Below the pieces are notes generated by a model. It ran no database searches. It had not been told where the DNA came from and saw nothing but the letters and a program-made list of their open reading frames with translations. From CAVQMB01 sp963713445 (GTDB taxonomy: Bacteria > Pseudomonadota > Gammaproteobacteria > Competibacterales > Competibacteraceae), in the NCBI GenBank assembly GCA_963713445.1, contig CAVQMB010000042.1:35279-99278 (forward strand): DNA of 64,000 bases. Reading direction: 5' to 3'. Each line of letters starts with the position of its first letter. Position 1 is the stretch's first letter. This document shows positions 18,818-28,309 of this stretch, in pieces. The translations under genes and the position numbers were made by a program.

Positions 18818-20875
18818 CTATTTTGCCACCACGCTGGGGTCGGAGATGGTCAGCTCGGTACCATTGCTGGCACTGAATCCGGCTGCCTCGCGCTGCAGTT
18901 CCCGGGTCACCGCTGGGGTCTCCGCCGGATCCAGGAATGAAGCGTGACTGCCGCTGTTGAAGCGCACCCAGATGCCGAGTCCCGCACTGTCACTGAGGCT
19001 GCTGCTGACCGGCGTCAGGTGGAGCAGTCGCCCCAGCGGATCGGTACCCGATAAGGGGGCGTCGGGTGCGTTGTTGGGCACGACGGCGTCGGGTGGTGGC
19101 CCCACGATCTCCTGCAGGTCGATCGGATGGTCCCGTCCGGCCGCCACGGCATAGTTGACCGGATCGGCCGGATCAAGCACCTGCTGCGCCAGACGGAAGA
19201 ACATCTGATACGGCGGCGTGCCCGTGACAATACCGGCAGTCGCCAGACCCGCCTGAATGGCCGGGCCGAACGCCCTGGAAGATTCCAGCAGCCGGGCCAG
19301 TCCGCCGCCTGCCATGGCCAGTGTGGCAGGACCGATGTGCTGATCCAGACCCATCACCACGCTGCCCAGTATCCCGCCCAGGGAATAGCCGATAAAGCCA
19401 ACGTGGCGGGTGTCAAACAGCACGGCTGTGCTGCCGGCCAAATGGGCCTGGTGCAGATCGCCCGCCAATTGCAGCAGGTCAGCCACCCCCTGGCGCAGGT
19501 TGTCGCGGCTCGTCAGCAGTGAATTCAGGTCGATGAAATGGCTGCCGGACGGGTCGATCTTGCCGTCGGCACCCGGCTTGCCGGTGCTGTTGTCGATCAG
19601 ATCGACGTTGAAAGTCCGTTCCTGGGCCCCCCGGTAGAACGGGTTGCTGGGATCGGTGATGCCGTGCAGCGGGGCATCGATCGCGACCGCAGCCAGCCCG
19701 GCCCGGGCCAGGGCATCGGCGATTGCGATCAGACTGGTCCGGTTCTGACTGAAGCCATGCTGAAAAATCACCACCGGCCAGCCATCCAGCGGCTCCGCCT
19801 GACCGCTGGCGATGTCCGGAATGCTGGCCAGCACCGGGATGGTCAGGCGCTGGCGCACGACCGGCTGCGGATTGTAACGGGTCAACGGGCTGTCGTTGAC
19901 GCCGGTCCAGTGGGTGGTCAGGATCACCGTCGGAATGAGCGTCGGCGCTTCCTGGTAATAGTTGATCTGCAGGCTTCCGGTGTAAAGCTTGGCCAGTCCC
20001 GCCAGACCGAAATCGGCGGTGCTGAGTCCGCTGGGTGACAGGGTCAGTGACTGTGGCTGGATGTGGGCGGCGACCTGCTGCAGCACGGCGCCGGAAGACT
20101 GGGTCATGAAAGTCCAGCTGAGCACGATATGGCCGCGCCGCAGGCCCCAGGCCGCGGCGGCGTCCTCCTGGGATACGACCTGCCGGTGCAGCGGGTCCAG
20201 CTGGCGGGCCTGGTCGTCGCTCAGGCGAGCGAACCGGCTGTGGCCGCCAGGATCGAGCAGCGTGCCCCGGTAACGGGCCAGCACGTAGTCGCGAGCGGGC
20301 ATCGCAGACTGGCCGTCGGCCGCGCGAATGCCGTCGGTCAGCACCACCATGTAGGCGGCGGCCGGCGCGAGCGGTCGCAACGGCTGGATTTCGAGGGTGC
20401 GGCCGGTCGGGTCGGCGGTGGCGACGCCAGCACTGAAATCCTTGCCTCCAACCAGTTCCTGTTCGATGCCATTGACCCGGAACGGTGTGGTCGCATCCGG
20501 CTGCAGGAACGGGTTGACCATGTCTACCTTAAACAGTCTGACGGTATCACCGGCCCGGACGCTGGCCGGATCCAGCGGTGCCGAGAACTGCTCGGTGATC
20601 GGCGCCACCGTGGAAAAGCCGTCCAGGGTATCGATCGCCCGCAACGGCGCGCTGGCCGGATCGGTGGGGTCGCTGATCGGCACGTTAAGGGTGCCGTCGG
20701 TTGAGCCGCTGAACAGCTGATCGGCGGGGAACGGCAGAACCCCGGCCGCCGGGTTGAACCGGGCCACAAAAGGTGCACCACCCTGCGCCCGCGCGATGGC
20801 GCTGAGCAGCAGGCAGCCGCACACTGCAATTGTCCGGAACCACTGTCTGCTGGTGGGCATCGTCAGAAGAACCAT
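18818..20875 (-). CDS. Secreted lipase/lysophospholipase of the VolA (Pla-1/cef) family
   Basis: 685 residues. N-terminal signal peptide (hydrophobic core then AIARA-QG); its Cys residues sit inside the hydrophobic core, so a classical lipoprotein cleavage is not obvious, unlike lipidated VolA of Vibrio. The N-terminal third carries the virulence-factor-lipase pattern FNPAAGVLPFPADQLF...GTLNVP. The alpha/beta-hydrolase core has FQHGFSQNR (oxyanion region) and the nucleophile elbow GYSLGG. A His near the C-terminus (GSHASFLDP) may complete the triad. It overlaps the fadL stop by 13 bases (an ATG at 20860 is an alternative start). In Vibrio cholerae volA is likewise next to fadL, and both serve uptake of fatty acids from external lysophospholipids. 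Confidence 0.85.
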   Translation of the reverse strand: MVLLTMPTSRQWFRTIAVCGCLLLSAIARAQGGAPFVARFNPAAGVLPFPADQLFSGSTDGTLNVPISDPTDPASAPLRAIDTLDGFSTVAPITEQFSAPLDPASVRAGDTVRLFKVDMVNPFLQPDATTPFRVNGIEQELVGGKDFSAGVATADPTGRTLEIQPLRPLAPAAAYMVVLTDGIRAADGQSAMPARDYVLARYRGTLLDPGGHSRFARLSDDQARQLDPLHRQVVSQEDAAAAWGLRRGHIVLSWTFMTQSSGAVLQQVAAHIQPQSLTLSPSGLSTADFGLAGLAKLYTGSLQINYYQEAPTLIPTVILTTHWTGVNDSPLTRYNPQPVVRQRLTIPVLASIPDIASGQAEPLDGWPVVIFQHGFSQNRTSLIAIADALARAGLAAVAIDAPLHGITDPSNPFYRGAQERTFNVDLIDNSTGKPGADGKIDPSGSHFIDLNSLLTSRDNLRQGVADLLQLAGDLHQAHLAGSTAVLFDTRHVGFIGYSLGGILGSVVMGLDQHIGPATLAMAGGGLARLLESSRAFGPAIQAGLATAGIVTGTPPYQMFFRLAQQVLDPADPVNYAVAAGRDHPIDLQEIVGPPPDAVVPNNAPDAPLSGTDPLGRLLHLTPVSSSLSDSAGLGIWVRFNSGSHASFLDPAETPAVTRELQREAAGFSASNGTELTISDPSVVAK

Positions 20876-22209
20876 TGCACCTGGGCGCTGAGGAGGTCGA
20901 CGCTGGAACGGTAATAACCATCCAGCGTGCTGCCGACCGGCAGTCCGGCGGCGCTGCCGGTTACGGTCTCGGTATTCTGGACGGGTGATTTACCGACGAA
21001 CATGTGCGCGTAGCCGACATCCAGACTGAGGTTGCGGGTCGGCCGGTAGGTGGCCCCCAGCGCCACCCAGCGCCGGCTGTTATCCGGCACCCGTGGGGTG
21101 CGCAAACTGGCATCGCTGATCGTTGATGGATCATAGGCCACGCCTGCCCGGAACGTCCAGGCCGGACTGTAGTCGTAGCTGACGCCGACGGCGTAGCGAA
21201 CCGTATTGCGCCAGTTTTCGGGCTGTACCGTATCCGGGGTGCCATCGGCGTAATGAATCCGCAGGGTATTGAACAGGCTCCAGTGGGTCCAGCTGATATC
21301 GCCCATCACGGCCCAGCGGGCGTTAAGCCGATGATAGACGCTTAGCGACGCGCTATCCGGCGTCGTCAGGCTGGCTTCGGCATCGACGGTGCGGGAGGGG
21401 CCGGCCAGCGGTTGGGCGAAAGCGGGTATCCGGAAGTGGGCGTTGCCGGTGAGGCGGTAGTGCACCCGGGAGCGATAAGCCAGCCCGACCCGGGTGGCCG
21501 GCGTGACCTGATACAACAGCCCCAGGTTGTAGCCCACCGCCCAGTCCTGGCCGTGTACCTTGGCAAAGCCGTCCTGGGCCGGATCGGAGGGACGGGCGCC
21601 CGGTATACCGGCCAGGAAGCCGAGGGTGCCAAAATCCAGGGCATTGCTGAGTGTGGTGCTGGCATACTGGGCGCTGATGCCGGCGCCCAGGGACAGCTGG
21701 TCAGTGATCCGCACGCCCAGCGCCGGGTTGATCGTCACCGTCTTGAGTTCCGATTTCAGGGCATGGTAGCGGCCGATCCAGTCACCGGGATAACTGGTGA
21801 CCAGGCCGTAGGGCGAGGTCAGTGCCAGCCCGAACGTGACCCGGTCGCTGAGCGGATCGGCCAGAAAGGCGTTGGGCACCAGCGCTGCTTTGCCGGCGTC
21901 CACATTGGCCGGTCCGGTAGGCAATGCACCGATTCCGTTGGTCGAGTCGACATCGTGGAAGCGATCATGGGGCAGCACCAGGTTGCCGCCCAGCTCGAGT
22001 TGGCGCGACTGCAACACCAGGCCCGCCGGATTGGAAAAGGTGGTGGCGGCATCCGCCGCCGCGGCGGCACCACCGGCAAAAGCATCGCCCAGATCCTTCA
22101 CGCTCTGGACCTGGATCTGGAAGCCGGCGGCCTGTGCGGTGGTGGTGCCGGTCAGGCCCAACAGCAGGGCCAGCAGCAGAGTGCTGACTGACCGGTAGTG
22201 TTCTCGCAT
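20863..22209 (-). CDS. fadL: FadL-family outer membrane long-chain fatty acid transporter
   Basis: 448 residues. A signal peptide (LLLALLLGLTGTTTAQA) is followed by the FadL plug start AGFQIQVQSVKDLGDAFAGGAAAAADAATTFSNPAGL, here cited by its ends, which contains the conserved G-A and NPAG elements. The rest has alternating beta-strand character, ending in aromatic VQWFF, as expected for a C-terminal porin strand. FadL channels move long-chain fatty acids across the outer membrane. Directly upstream of, and overlapping, the VolA-like lipase, which would release such acids. Confidence 0.93.
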   Translation of the reverse strand: MREHYRSVSTLLLALLLGLTGTTTAQAAGFQIQVQSVKDLGDAFAGGAAAAADAATTFSNPAGLVLQSRQLELGGNLVLPHDRFHDVDSTNGIGALPTGPANVDAGKAALVPNAFLADPLSDRVTFGLALTSPYGLVTSYPGDWIGRYHALKSELKTVTINPALGVRITDQLSLGAGISAQYASTTLSNALDFGTLGFLAGIPGARPSDPAQDGFAKVHGQDWAVGYNLGLLYQVTPATRVGLAYRSRVHYRLTGNAHFRIPAFAQPLAGPSRTVDAEASLTTPDSASLSVYHRLNARWAVMGDISWTHWSLFNTLRIHYADGTPDTVQPENWRNTVRYAVGVSYDYSPAWTFRAGVAYDPSTISDASLRTPRVPDNSRRWVALGATYRPTRNLSLDVGYAHMFVGKSPVQNTETVTGSAAGLPVGSTLDGYYRSSVDLLSAQVQWFF

Positions 22210-22272
22210 TTCATGTTATCCCGAACCGGCGTCGGCTGCTGTGACGACAGTAAAATTGTCCCGAGTATCGGA

Positions 22273-22689
22273 TTATAGCCCAATCGCGGGATCTTCGGGC
22301 GCGACCACGACGGTTCGTGGCTGGCCGTCATCGTTCAGCGCCACGTAGACCATCACGGCTTCGGTTACCTTGACGGCCTGGCCGCGCTGGTGTCGGCGGC
22401 GCTGGGCAAACACCTCGATGCGCACAGTGAGCGAGGTGGTGCCGATGCGTTCGACCTGGGCGAAGCAGCTGACCAGGTCACCGACGAACACCGGCTTGTG
22501 AAACTCCATCGAGGTCACGGCCACGGTGGCGACCCGGCCGCCGGCGTGTTCGGCAGCCACCACGCCGCCGGCGATATCCATCTGCGCCATAATCCAGCCA
22601 CCGAAGATGTGGCCGGCCGGATTGGTGTCGGCCGGCATCGCCAGTACCCGGATGACCGGCTGGCGCTCCTGCGGATACCGCTCGTCCAC
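22273..22689 (-). CDS. yciA: YciA-type acyl-CoA thioesterase
   Basis: 138-residue hotdog-fold thioesterase. Visible are IRVLAMPADTNPAGHIFGGWIMAQMD, here split as the MPADTNPAGHIFGG loop with the catalytic Asp, and the MEFHKPVFVGDLV strand typical of YciA. It hydrolyses acyl-CoAs in the cytoplasm and may prevent acyl-CoA build-up. It lies 1 base after the DoeA-like gene and 63 bases before fadL, so it could be co-transcribed with either. The short final acidic tail is unremarkable. Confidence 0.9.
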   Translation of the reverse strand: MDERYPQERQPVIRVLAMPADTNPAGHIFGGWIMAQMDIAGGVVAAEHAGGRVATVAVTSMEFHKPVFVGDLVSCFAQVERIGTTSLTVRIEVFAQRRRHQRGQAVKVTEAVMVYVALNDDGQPRTVVVAPEDPAIGL

Positions 22690-22690
22690 G

Positions 22691-23866
22691 TCAGTAGTCC
22701 TTGACGAACAGCCGGCGCGGGAAATCGGTGAACGGCTCGCCGCCGTGTTCGGTGACCCGGAAGCACTCGCTGATCTCGACGCCCCAGTCGTTGTACCAGA
22801 TGCCGGGAATACAGTGGATGGTCATGTTTTCCTGCAGCACGGTGCCGTCGCCGGGGCGCAGGCTCAAGGTATGCTCGCCCCAGTCCGGCGGATAGTTCAA
22901 ACCAGCCGAATAGCCGATGCGGGAATCCTTGATGATGCCGTAGTGGGCGATGGTCTGACGCCAGATGGCCTCCAGTTCCCCGCAGCTAATGCCCGGTTTG
23001 GCGGCGGCCAGGACATTCTCCAGGCCTTCGACCACCACCTCGGCGGTGTCGGCCAGGCGCCGCGGCGGCGGGCCCAGATGGACGGTACGGGCCATCGGGC
23101 AGTGATACCGGCGCCGGGCCCCGGCCAGCTCGAGTATGGTGGCCTCGCCGGTGGTGAACGGTTGATCGGTCCAGGTCAGGTGTGGGGTCGAGGTGCCGAC
23201 CCCGGTCGGCAGCATCGGGCAGATCGCGGTGTAATCGCCACCGAACTCCGGTGTGCCGCTGATCTGGGCCTGATAGATATTGGCCGCGACGTCGCAGTGC
23301 CGTACCCCCGGTTCGATGCCCTCGATGGCCGTGCGCATGGCCTTCTCGACGATGCGCGCCGCCTGGTGCATGTAGCCGATCTCGGCCGGCGACTTGATGA
23401 CCCGGACCCAGTTCACCAGGGTGGTGGCATCCTGGAACTCGGCCTGGGGCAGTGCCTGGCGCAGCGTCTCGAAACAGGCGGCGGTGAAATAGTAGGTGTC
23501 CATTTCGACGCCGATGCGGTGCTGCCGCCAGCCCTTCTCGTGCAGCAGCTCGGCGACGAAGCTCATGGGATGCTTGTCGGTTGCCTGCACGTAGTCATCG
23601 CTGTAGGCCCGGATGTTGTCGCTATCGAGAAACGTCGTCACCCTGGCCGCGTTGGCGTCCATTCCCCGCCCGACCCAGATCGGCTGGTCGGCGTCCAGTG
23701 CCAGCACTACCAGCTGATGCACGTAGAACGACCAGCTGTCGTAACCGGTCAGGTAGTTCATGTTGGCCGGATCAGTGGCCAGCAGAACGTCGATGCCCTG
23801 GGCCTCCATGCGCTGCTTGGTCCTGGCAATACGGTGCTCGTATTCGGCTCTGTCAAAAGGCAGCAT
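22691..23866 (-). CDS. doeA: M24 (creatinase-like) hydrolase, probable ectoine hydrolase DoeA
   Basis: 391 residues with the pita-bread M24 fold. The N-terminal block (DPANMNYLTGYDSWSFYVHQ) and the RIGVEMDTYYF and ALVNW-like TTLVNWVRVIKSP segments match DoeA, which opens ectoine to N-acetyl-diaminobutyrate. The metal-ligand Asp positions of true aminopeptidases are replaced (LELAGARRRYHCPMART), as expected for metal-free creatinase-like enzymes. Start at 23866 (MLPFDRAEYEHR) has an AGGTTG ribosome-binding site; the longer frame is not homologous. A DoeB-like gene is 3.4 kb upstream. A generic Xaa-Pro peptidase is the alternative but fits the active site less well. Confidence 0.75.
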   Translation of the reverse strand: MLPFDRAEYEHRIARTKQRMEAQGIDVLLATDPANMNYLTGYDSWSFYVHQLVVLALDADQPIWVGRGMDANAARVTTFLDSDNIRAYSDDYVQATDKHPMSFVAELLHEKGWRQHRIGVEMDTYYFTAACFETLRQALPQAEFQDATTLVNWVRVIKSPAEIGYMHQAARIVEKAMRTAIEGIEPGVRHCDVAANIYQAQISGTPEFGGDYTAICPMLPTGVGTSTPHLTWTDQPFTTGEATILELAGARRRYHCPMARTVHLGPPPRRLADTAEVVVEGLENVLAAAKPGISCGELEAIWRQTIAHYGIIKDSRIGYSAGLNYPPDWGEHTLSLRPGDGTVLQENMTIHCIPGIWYNDWGVEISECFRVTEHGGEPFTDFPRRLFVKDY

Positions 23867-23979
23867 GACAACCTCACGACCGTGAGAGGAAACGCCGGAC
23901 CTGCGGCCGCGGGCCCGCCCTGAAAATGGCAGTTTAGTCCTTTGCCGCGGTCCTGCAAATGGTTCGCCCACAGATGGTT

Positions 23980-24001
23980 GCGGCGCCCCGAGGGGCGCCG
24001 C
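23980..24001 (-). terminator. Strong GC hairpin after the surface-protein gene
   Basis: A perfect palindrome with 10-base arms (GCGGCGCCCC and its complement) and a 2-base GA centre, 33 bases beyond the stop of the surface-protein gene. There is no run of T on either strand, so it may be a Rho-dependent or stabilising 3' structure rather than a classical terminator. Confidence 0.45.
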
Positions 24002-24033
24002 GTTGGATAGTGCTGAAGCCCTCGTGACGACCA

Positions 24034-26879
24034 CTAGCGCCGCCGCGACTCCCAGCCGATCAGGGCGATGAATGCCAGCAGTGCAACCGCAAGCCCTGCG
24101 TCCGAGAGACCGGGAACCGGTGTGGGTGGCTGCGGGATGTAGCCGAAGTCGGCCGTGGCCGGGCTGCCGCTCGTCACCGTGGCCTGGGCCGGATTATGCC
24201 CCTGGTCGTGAATGTTGGTCGTAAGGACCAATCCCTGGGGCAGAGTGTCGTCGACCACGTCGACGGATGTTGCCCCCGTGGGGACATTGGCACCGTAGTT
24301 GCCGTTGCCGTCGGTGATGAGCGTGACGATGCCACCGGTGCTGGTGGTTACCCGCACGGTTACCCCGGCTAGCGGGGTGTCGCCGGCGTCGAATTGGCCA
24401 TCGTGGTTGCGATCCCGATAGACGGTGCCGGTGAGCTGGCCCACCGACCCGGTTGTAATATCGGTTGACCCGTTGGCGTTGTTGTTGCGGGTGTCGGTTT
24501 CCGGGGTGGCGGTCCCGATCTCGGTCGTGACCGGAATCGGACCGCTGCCCGGCGCCGTGTAGCTGAAACCGAGGCTGGTCTGCTGGCCGGGATCGAGGCT
24601 GGTAGGCAGTCCCGAGAAGGTCACGTGGCCATCGGCCGGATTGTAGCTGGCGGTTACGCCGGTCGGGGTGCTGAAACTGACGGCCGCCGGAAAATGGCCG
24701 GAATCACCTATCGTGGCGCTGTAGGTGACATTGGCCGCGGTGGCGCTGGCCGCGGAGGTATTGCCGAAGGTCAGAGTGCCGGTGACCGTGCCGCCTGCGA
24801 CCGTGCTGGACGGTTACCTAGACCGCCGTGGTGACGTCCGCGGCGATGATCGCGGTACTGCCGCTGGCGGTGTTGGGTGCGCTGGCGTCGTTGTCCGCGT
24901 CGATCGTCGTAGTCACCGGCACCGGGCCAGTGCTGGGTGCTTGATAGTTGAAGTTGAAGGTCAACTGCTGGCCAGAAACAAGACTGCCAGGCAGGCCGGT
25001 GAAGGTGACCTCGCAGGTCGATGAGTTGTAGCTTGATATGTTGGCCAGCGGGCTGATGTTCACCGAGGCCGGGCAGTTGCCGGGCGTGCCAATCGTCGCT
25101 GTGTAGGTCACGCCGGTGGCTGCGGCCTGGCCGTCGTTGCGGAATACGAACGAGCCGGACACTGTGTCGCCCGGATAGGCATGGTCCGGGACCGTAACCG
25201 CGGTGCCGACGTCGGCTCCCGCTGGGGCTCGCACGATGTACAGATTCTGCTGGACGTCGTTGGTGGATTGATAGGCCCACAGGTCCAGGCCTTTGGCATC
25301 GCCGAAGCCGGCGCTGGAACTGCAGTCGGAATTGCTGTTGCCGTGTCCCGGCCACCGGCGGTAGTAGTGGTTGCTGTTATAGCTGTCATTGCCGGAGTCG
25401 ATCCCGGTGAGGGAATGGTCGGGCGTCGGCGGAGTCGGTGACGAACTGCCGCACAGATAGCTGTTCAAGGTCCCGACAGCCTCTCCCTCACGAGTCACGT
25501 AGCCGCGGTCGTCGTAGAATACGGTCGAATCCCCGGGAGAGCCGTTGAGCTTGGTGATGGTGGGCCCGCCGTCGCCATTGCCCTCGGCGTCGATGATCGG
25601 GAAATGGACGTTGCCGTTCTGCCCGGTGACCCTGAAATCATACGGCCCGCCCGATGGAAAGTTGGCACCACTATTGTCCTTGCCATCCCAATAGACCTGG
25701 TGCGTCCCGGATGCGGCCAGGCCGGTTATGACGCGGTTGCTGGGCTTGGCGGGATCGAAATCGTTGCCATCAAGACTGATCACGATCTGGAACGTGATGG
25801 TGTGCGAGGTGGTGAAGGTGAAGGTCCCCCCGGCACCCACCGTCGAGGTGTTGCCGCCCTGATTGCCGGTGAAGCTGACCGTGCTGAGTTCGGGGGTCGG
25901 CGGCGTCAGCGGGATGCCCAGCGCGGTCAGTACCAGATCCGCTGATGTGGTATTGCCCCCGTTTGGACCGATGTCGCTGAAGAAGATCGGGTACTGCGCC
26001 GGCTGTGAGGTGACGCCGGCTGGCAGGTCCTGGTTCACCAGGGCATTGTTGCCCCGCAGATCCTTGTACAACGGTTCGCCGTTATCGAGGAACCCGGACT
26101 CGTTGGCGTACAGGGCAAAGCCGTTAGGGTCCAGCCCGCGCATGGTTTGCTGATAGCGATAGCCGTCCTGGGTGACATAGTACAGGCTGGAATAGATCGG
26201 CCGGTCGTTGCCAGCAGTGTAGGCGACCCAGGCATACGTGAACAGGCGCCCGTCGATATCGGTGGTCGAACTGGCCGATGCACGTACGGTGACGTCCCAG
26301 GCCGCGACCGTGTCACTGGACGGTCCGCACATTCGTTATCGAGCCCTTGGGCCCTCCACCGGAATTGGCGGCCGTGAACAGGACGCCGTAGATGCCGGTT
26401 TCAGGGGCTTGGTAGGCACAGGGCGTGTACCCGTTGGTGACTGTTCCGGTGCCGTCGGCACTGTTGGGCCCGGCCAGTTCCTCGTCGCGACTGGTGATTT
26501 CGCCGTACGTTCCCCCCGAGTAAGTGCCCGGCTCGCTGGCACAGGAGAAGTCCGCTGACCCCGGGATGGTTTCGTCGCCGGGTGGGCCGAACGACTGCGG
26601 ATCGTAGACCTTTATGTCGCCGCCATCACCGCGGTTGCTGGAGCCCAGCAGGATATATTCGCCCGCCCTGGCATAGACATAAAGGAAAGTGCGACGGCGG
26701 ACCACATTGGCGTATCGACCTTGAGACGCCTCCAGGTCCAGATTGGCGCGGGAGCCGGAATAGCCACTTGGATACAGCGAGCGGCTGCCTTCGGCCAGTG
26801 CCGGGGTGATCCAGGTCAGGCCCAGATAGACCAATAACAGTGTCAGGACTTGTGCTGTTCGCCAGCTACGGATTTTCAT
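24034..26879 (-). CDS. Large secreted surface protein with CARDB-like repeats, SdrD-B-like domain and IPTL-CTERM-like tail (frameshifted)
   Basis: Three minus-strand frames (26879-26313, 26332-24818, ~24805-24034) read as one protein of ~940 residues broken near 26325 and 24815. It starts with a signal peptide (VLTLLLVYLGLTWITPALA). It has two homologous ~115-residue repeats, each running from a DV.TAVTVP-like start through VTFTGLP/VTFSGLP to PVPVTT/PIPVTT, of the kind seen in CARDB/conserved-repeat domains. An SdrD-B-like domain follows (GTVYRDRNHDGQFDAGDTPLAGV). The C-terminus has a PGLSDAGLA motif, a hydrophobic helix and WESRRR, the layout of an IPTL-CTERM sorting signal. At the second break a stop lies in both nearby frames, so more than one indel is needed. 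Confidence 0.75.
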
Positions 26880-27310
26880 CAGGACGTCCTCGATAGACTC
26901 GACTGCTTTTTGTTGGTTCGCCGGTGGCTCCGGGAGACGTGACGCTGGTTGTCAATTAGTGCCGTGACGCGGTACTGCTGGCGGCCATGGCTATGGACTT
27001 TCGTATTCGCCTCGATTGGGCCTGAGCACCGCGGACAGGCTGGTGGACGGTCGATCATCAGCGTCTGAAGCTTCTTTGTAATGATTTGCATGGGAGTTGA
27101 AGCCAGATCCATGCCAGCTTTGGTGCACGCCCGGTCGCATGGACTGCGCCGGCTACCGTAGTGCCGTGCGGCAGGCTGTTATGGCGCGATTTGAAGTAGC
27201 AGTCGGGGCCGTGGCGGGGGCGCAGGCGTCTGTGTCTGCGCCGTCGTCATGAGGTCCGCGTCGGATATGGCCGGCACGGACCTCATCAGGGACTGTGGGT
27301 GTTGCGGTCG
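26880..27310. other. 431-base intergenic region with an inverted repeat and a doubtful ORF
   Basis: No firm gene. A minus frame (26879-27112) includes CPRCSGPIEANTKVHSHGRQ, loosely like a zinc ribbon of IS1-type InsA, but the second Cys pair is missing and nothing else supports it. An inverted repeat (ATGAGGTCCG at 27249-27258, CGGACCTCAT at 27277-27286) lies 25 bases beyond the doeB stop and could end that transcript, although no T run follows. Promoter signals for the surface-protein gene should be near 26890-26990, but none is clear by eye. Confidence 0.4.
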
Positions 27311-28309
27311 CTATAAGTCGGTTACATCGCTGGCCAGTACCGCGATGGTGTCGCCGCGGCGCACCCAGCCGCGCCCGGCCCGTGTGATCAGCAGGCCGTC
27401 GCGGGCGACGCGCAGCGCCAGCGGCTCGCGTTCCGGGGCGTCGGGGAAGTGGATCCGGCCAAGCATGTCGCCGGCCCGCAAGGCGGCGCCGACCTCCGCA
27501 CAGGGTTCGTAGAGCCCATCAGCCAGCGCCATGGTGTAGGCGTCGTCTGGGGTCTCCAGCAGGCGCGGGGGCTCGAAGTCCGGCGCGCCGGACAGTATCC
27601 CGAAATGACGCAGGATGTTGCGCACTCCACGCTCGGCGATGGCCACGGTGCGCGGTGTCAGCATGGCGCCGCCGCCCAGTTCGGTGGAGACGAATACCTT
27701 GCCCAGATCCTCCACCACGCTGTCCAGCATGCCGGCGCGGTCGAGTTCCCGCAGCACCAGCAGCAGCGGTGCACCAAAGGCGCGGCCCGCGGCCAGACAG
27801 GCGGCTTGCTGGTCGGGGTCGTCGAGCCGGTGAATCACCGCGCAGGGGCTGAAGATCATCGAGCTGCCGCCGGAGTGCAGATCGACCACGGCGTCGGCTT
27901 GGGTAACCAGCTCGTAGTACACGTAATGGGCGATCAATTCGGTGACAGAACCATCATGGCGGCCGGGAAACACCCGGTTCATGTTGCGGCCGTCGATTGG
28001 TGACAGCCGGCTGCCGGCCATCAGCGCCGGATAGTTCAGTGCGGGCAGGATGATCACCCGTCCTTGTATCTGGTCGGCCTGCAGATCACGGGCCAGCTTT
28101 AGCAATGCCAGCGGGCCCTCGTACTCGTCGCCGTGATTGGCTCCGGTGAACAGCACCGTGGGGCCGTCGCCATTGGCTATAACGGTGATCGGCACCAGCA
28201 GGCTGCCCCAGCCCGAGCTATTGCTCGAATTCGGCACCTGCAGCTGCCCGTGCTGCTTGCCGGTGCGGCCCAGGTCCACACTGGCCTTGATCTTGGAAAC
28301 GCTGCTCAT
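27311..28309 (-). CDS. doeB: DoeB-like N-acetyl-diaminobutyrate deacetylase (M14/aspartoacylase superfamily)
   Basis: 332 residues of the succinylglutamate desuccinylase/aspartoacylase superfamily. Zinc ligands are in GANHGDEYEGP (H and E) and DLHSGG (H). The run PITVIANGDGPTVLFTGANH, the SPIDGRNMNRVFPG segment and the FVSTELGGGAMLTPRTVAIA region are those of DoeB, which deacetylates N-alpha-acetyl-diaminobutyrate released from ectoine. The ATG at 28309 overlaps the upstream reductase stop by 4 bases (ATGA). It is the last gene of the long bat run, a context unrelated to ectoine, while a DoeA-like gene lies downstream beyond the surface protein. Confidence 0.78.
   Translation of the reverse strand: MSSVSKIKASVDLGRTGKQHGQLQVPNSSNSSGWGSLLVPITVIANGDGPTVLFTGANHGDEYEGPLALLKLARDLQADQIQGRVIILPALNYPALMAGSRLSPIDGRNMNRVFPGRHDGSVTELIAHYVYYELVTQADAVVDLHSGGSSMIFSPCAVIHRLDDPDQQAACLAAGRAFGAPLLLVLRELDRAGMLDSVVEDLGKVFVSTELGGGAMLTPRTVAIAERGVRNILRHFGILSGAPDFEPPRLLETPDDAYTMALADGLYEPCAEVGAALRAGDMLGRIHFPDAPEREPLALRVARDGLLITRAGRGWVRRGDTIAVLASDVTDL

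Noticed and set aside
26879..27112. Small minus-strand ORF with CPRC, possible IS1 InsA fragment
   Set aside because: Only one Cys pair of a zinc ribbon is present, no transposase partner and no terminal repeats are seen.
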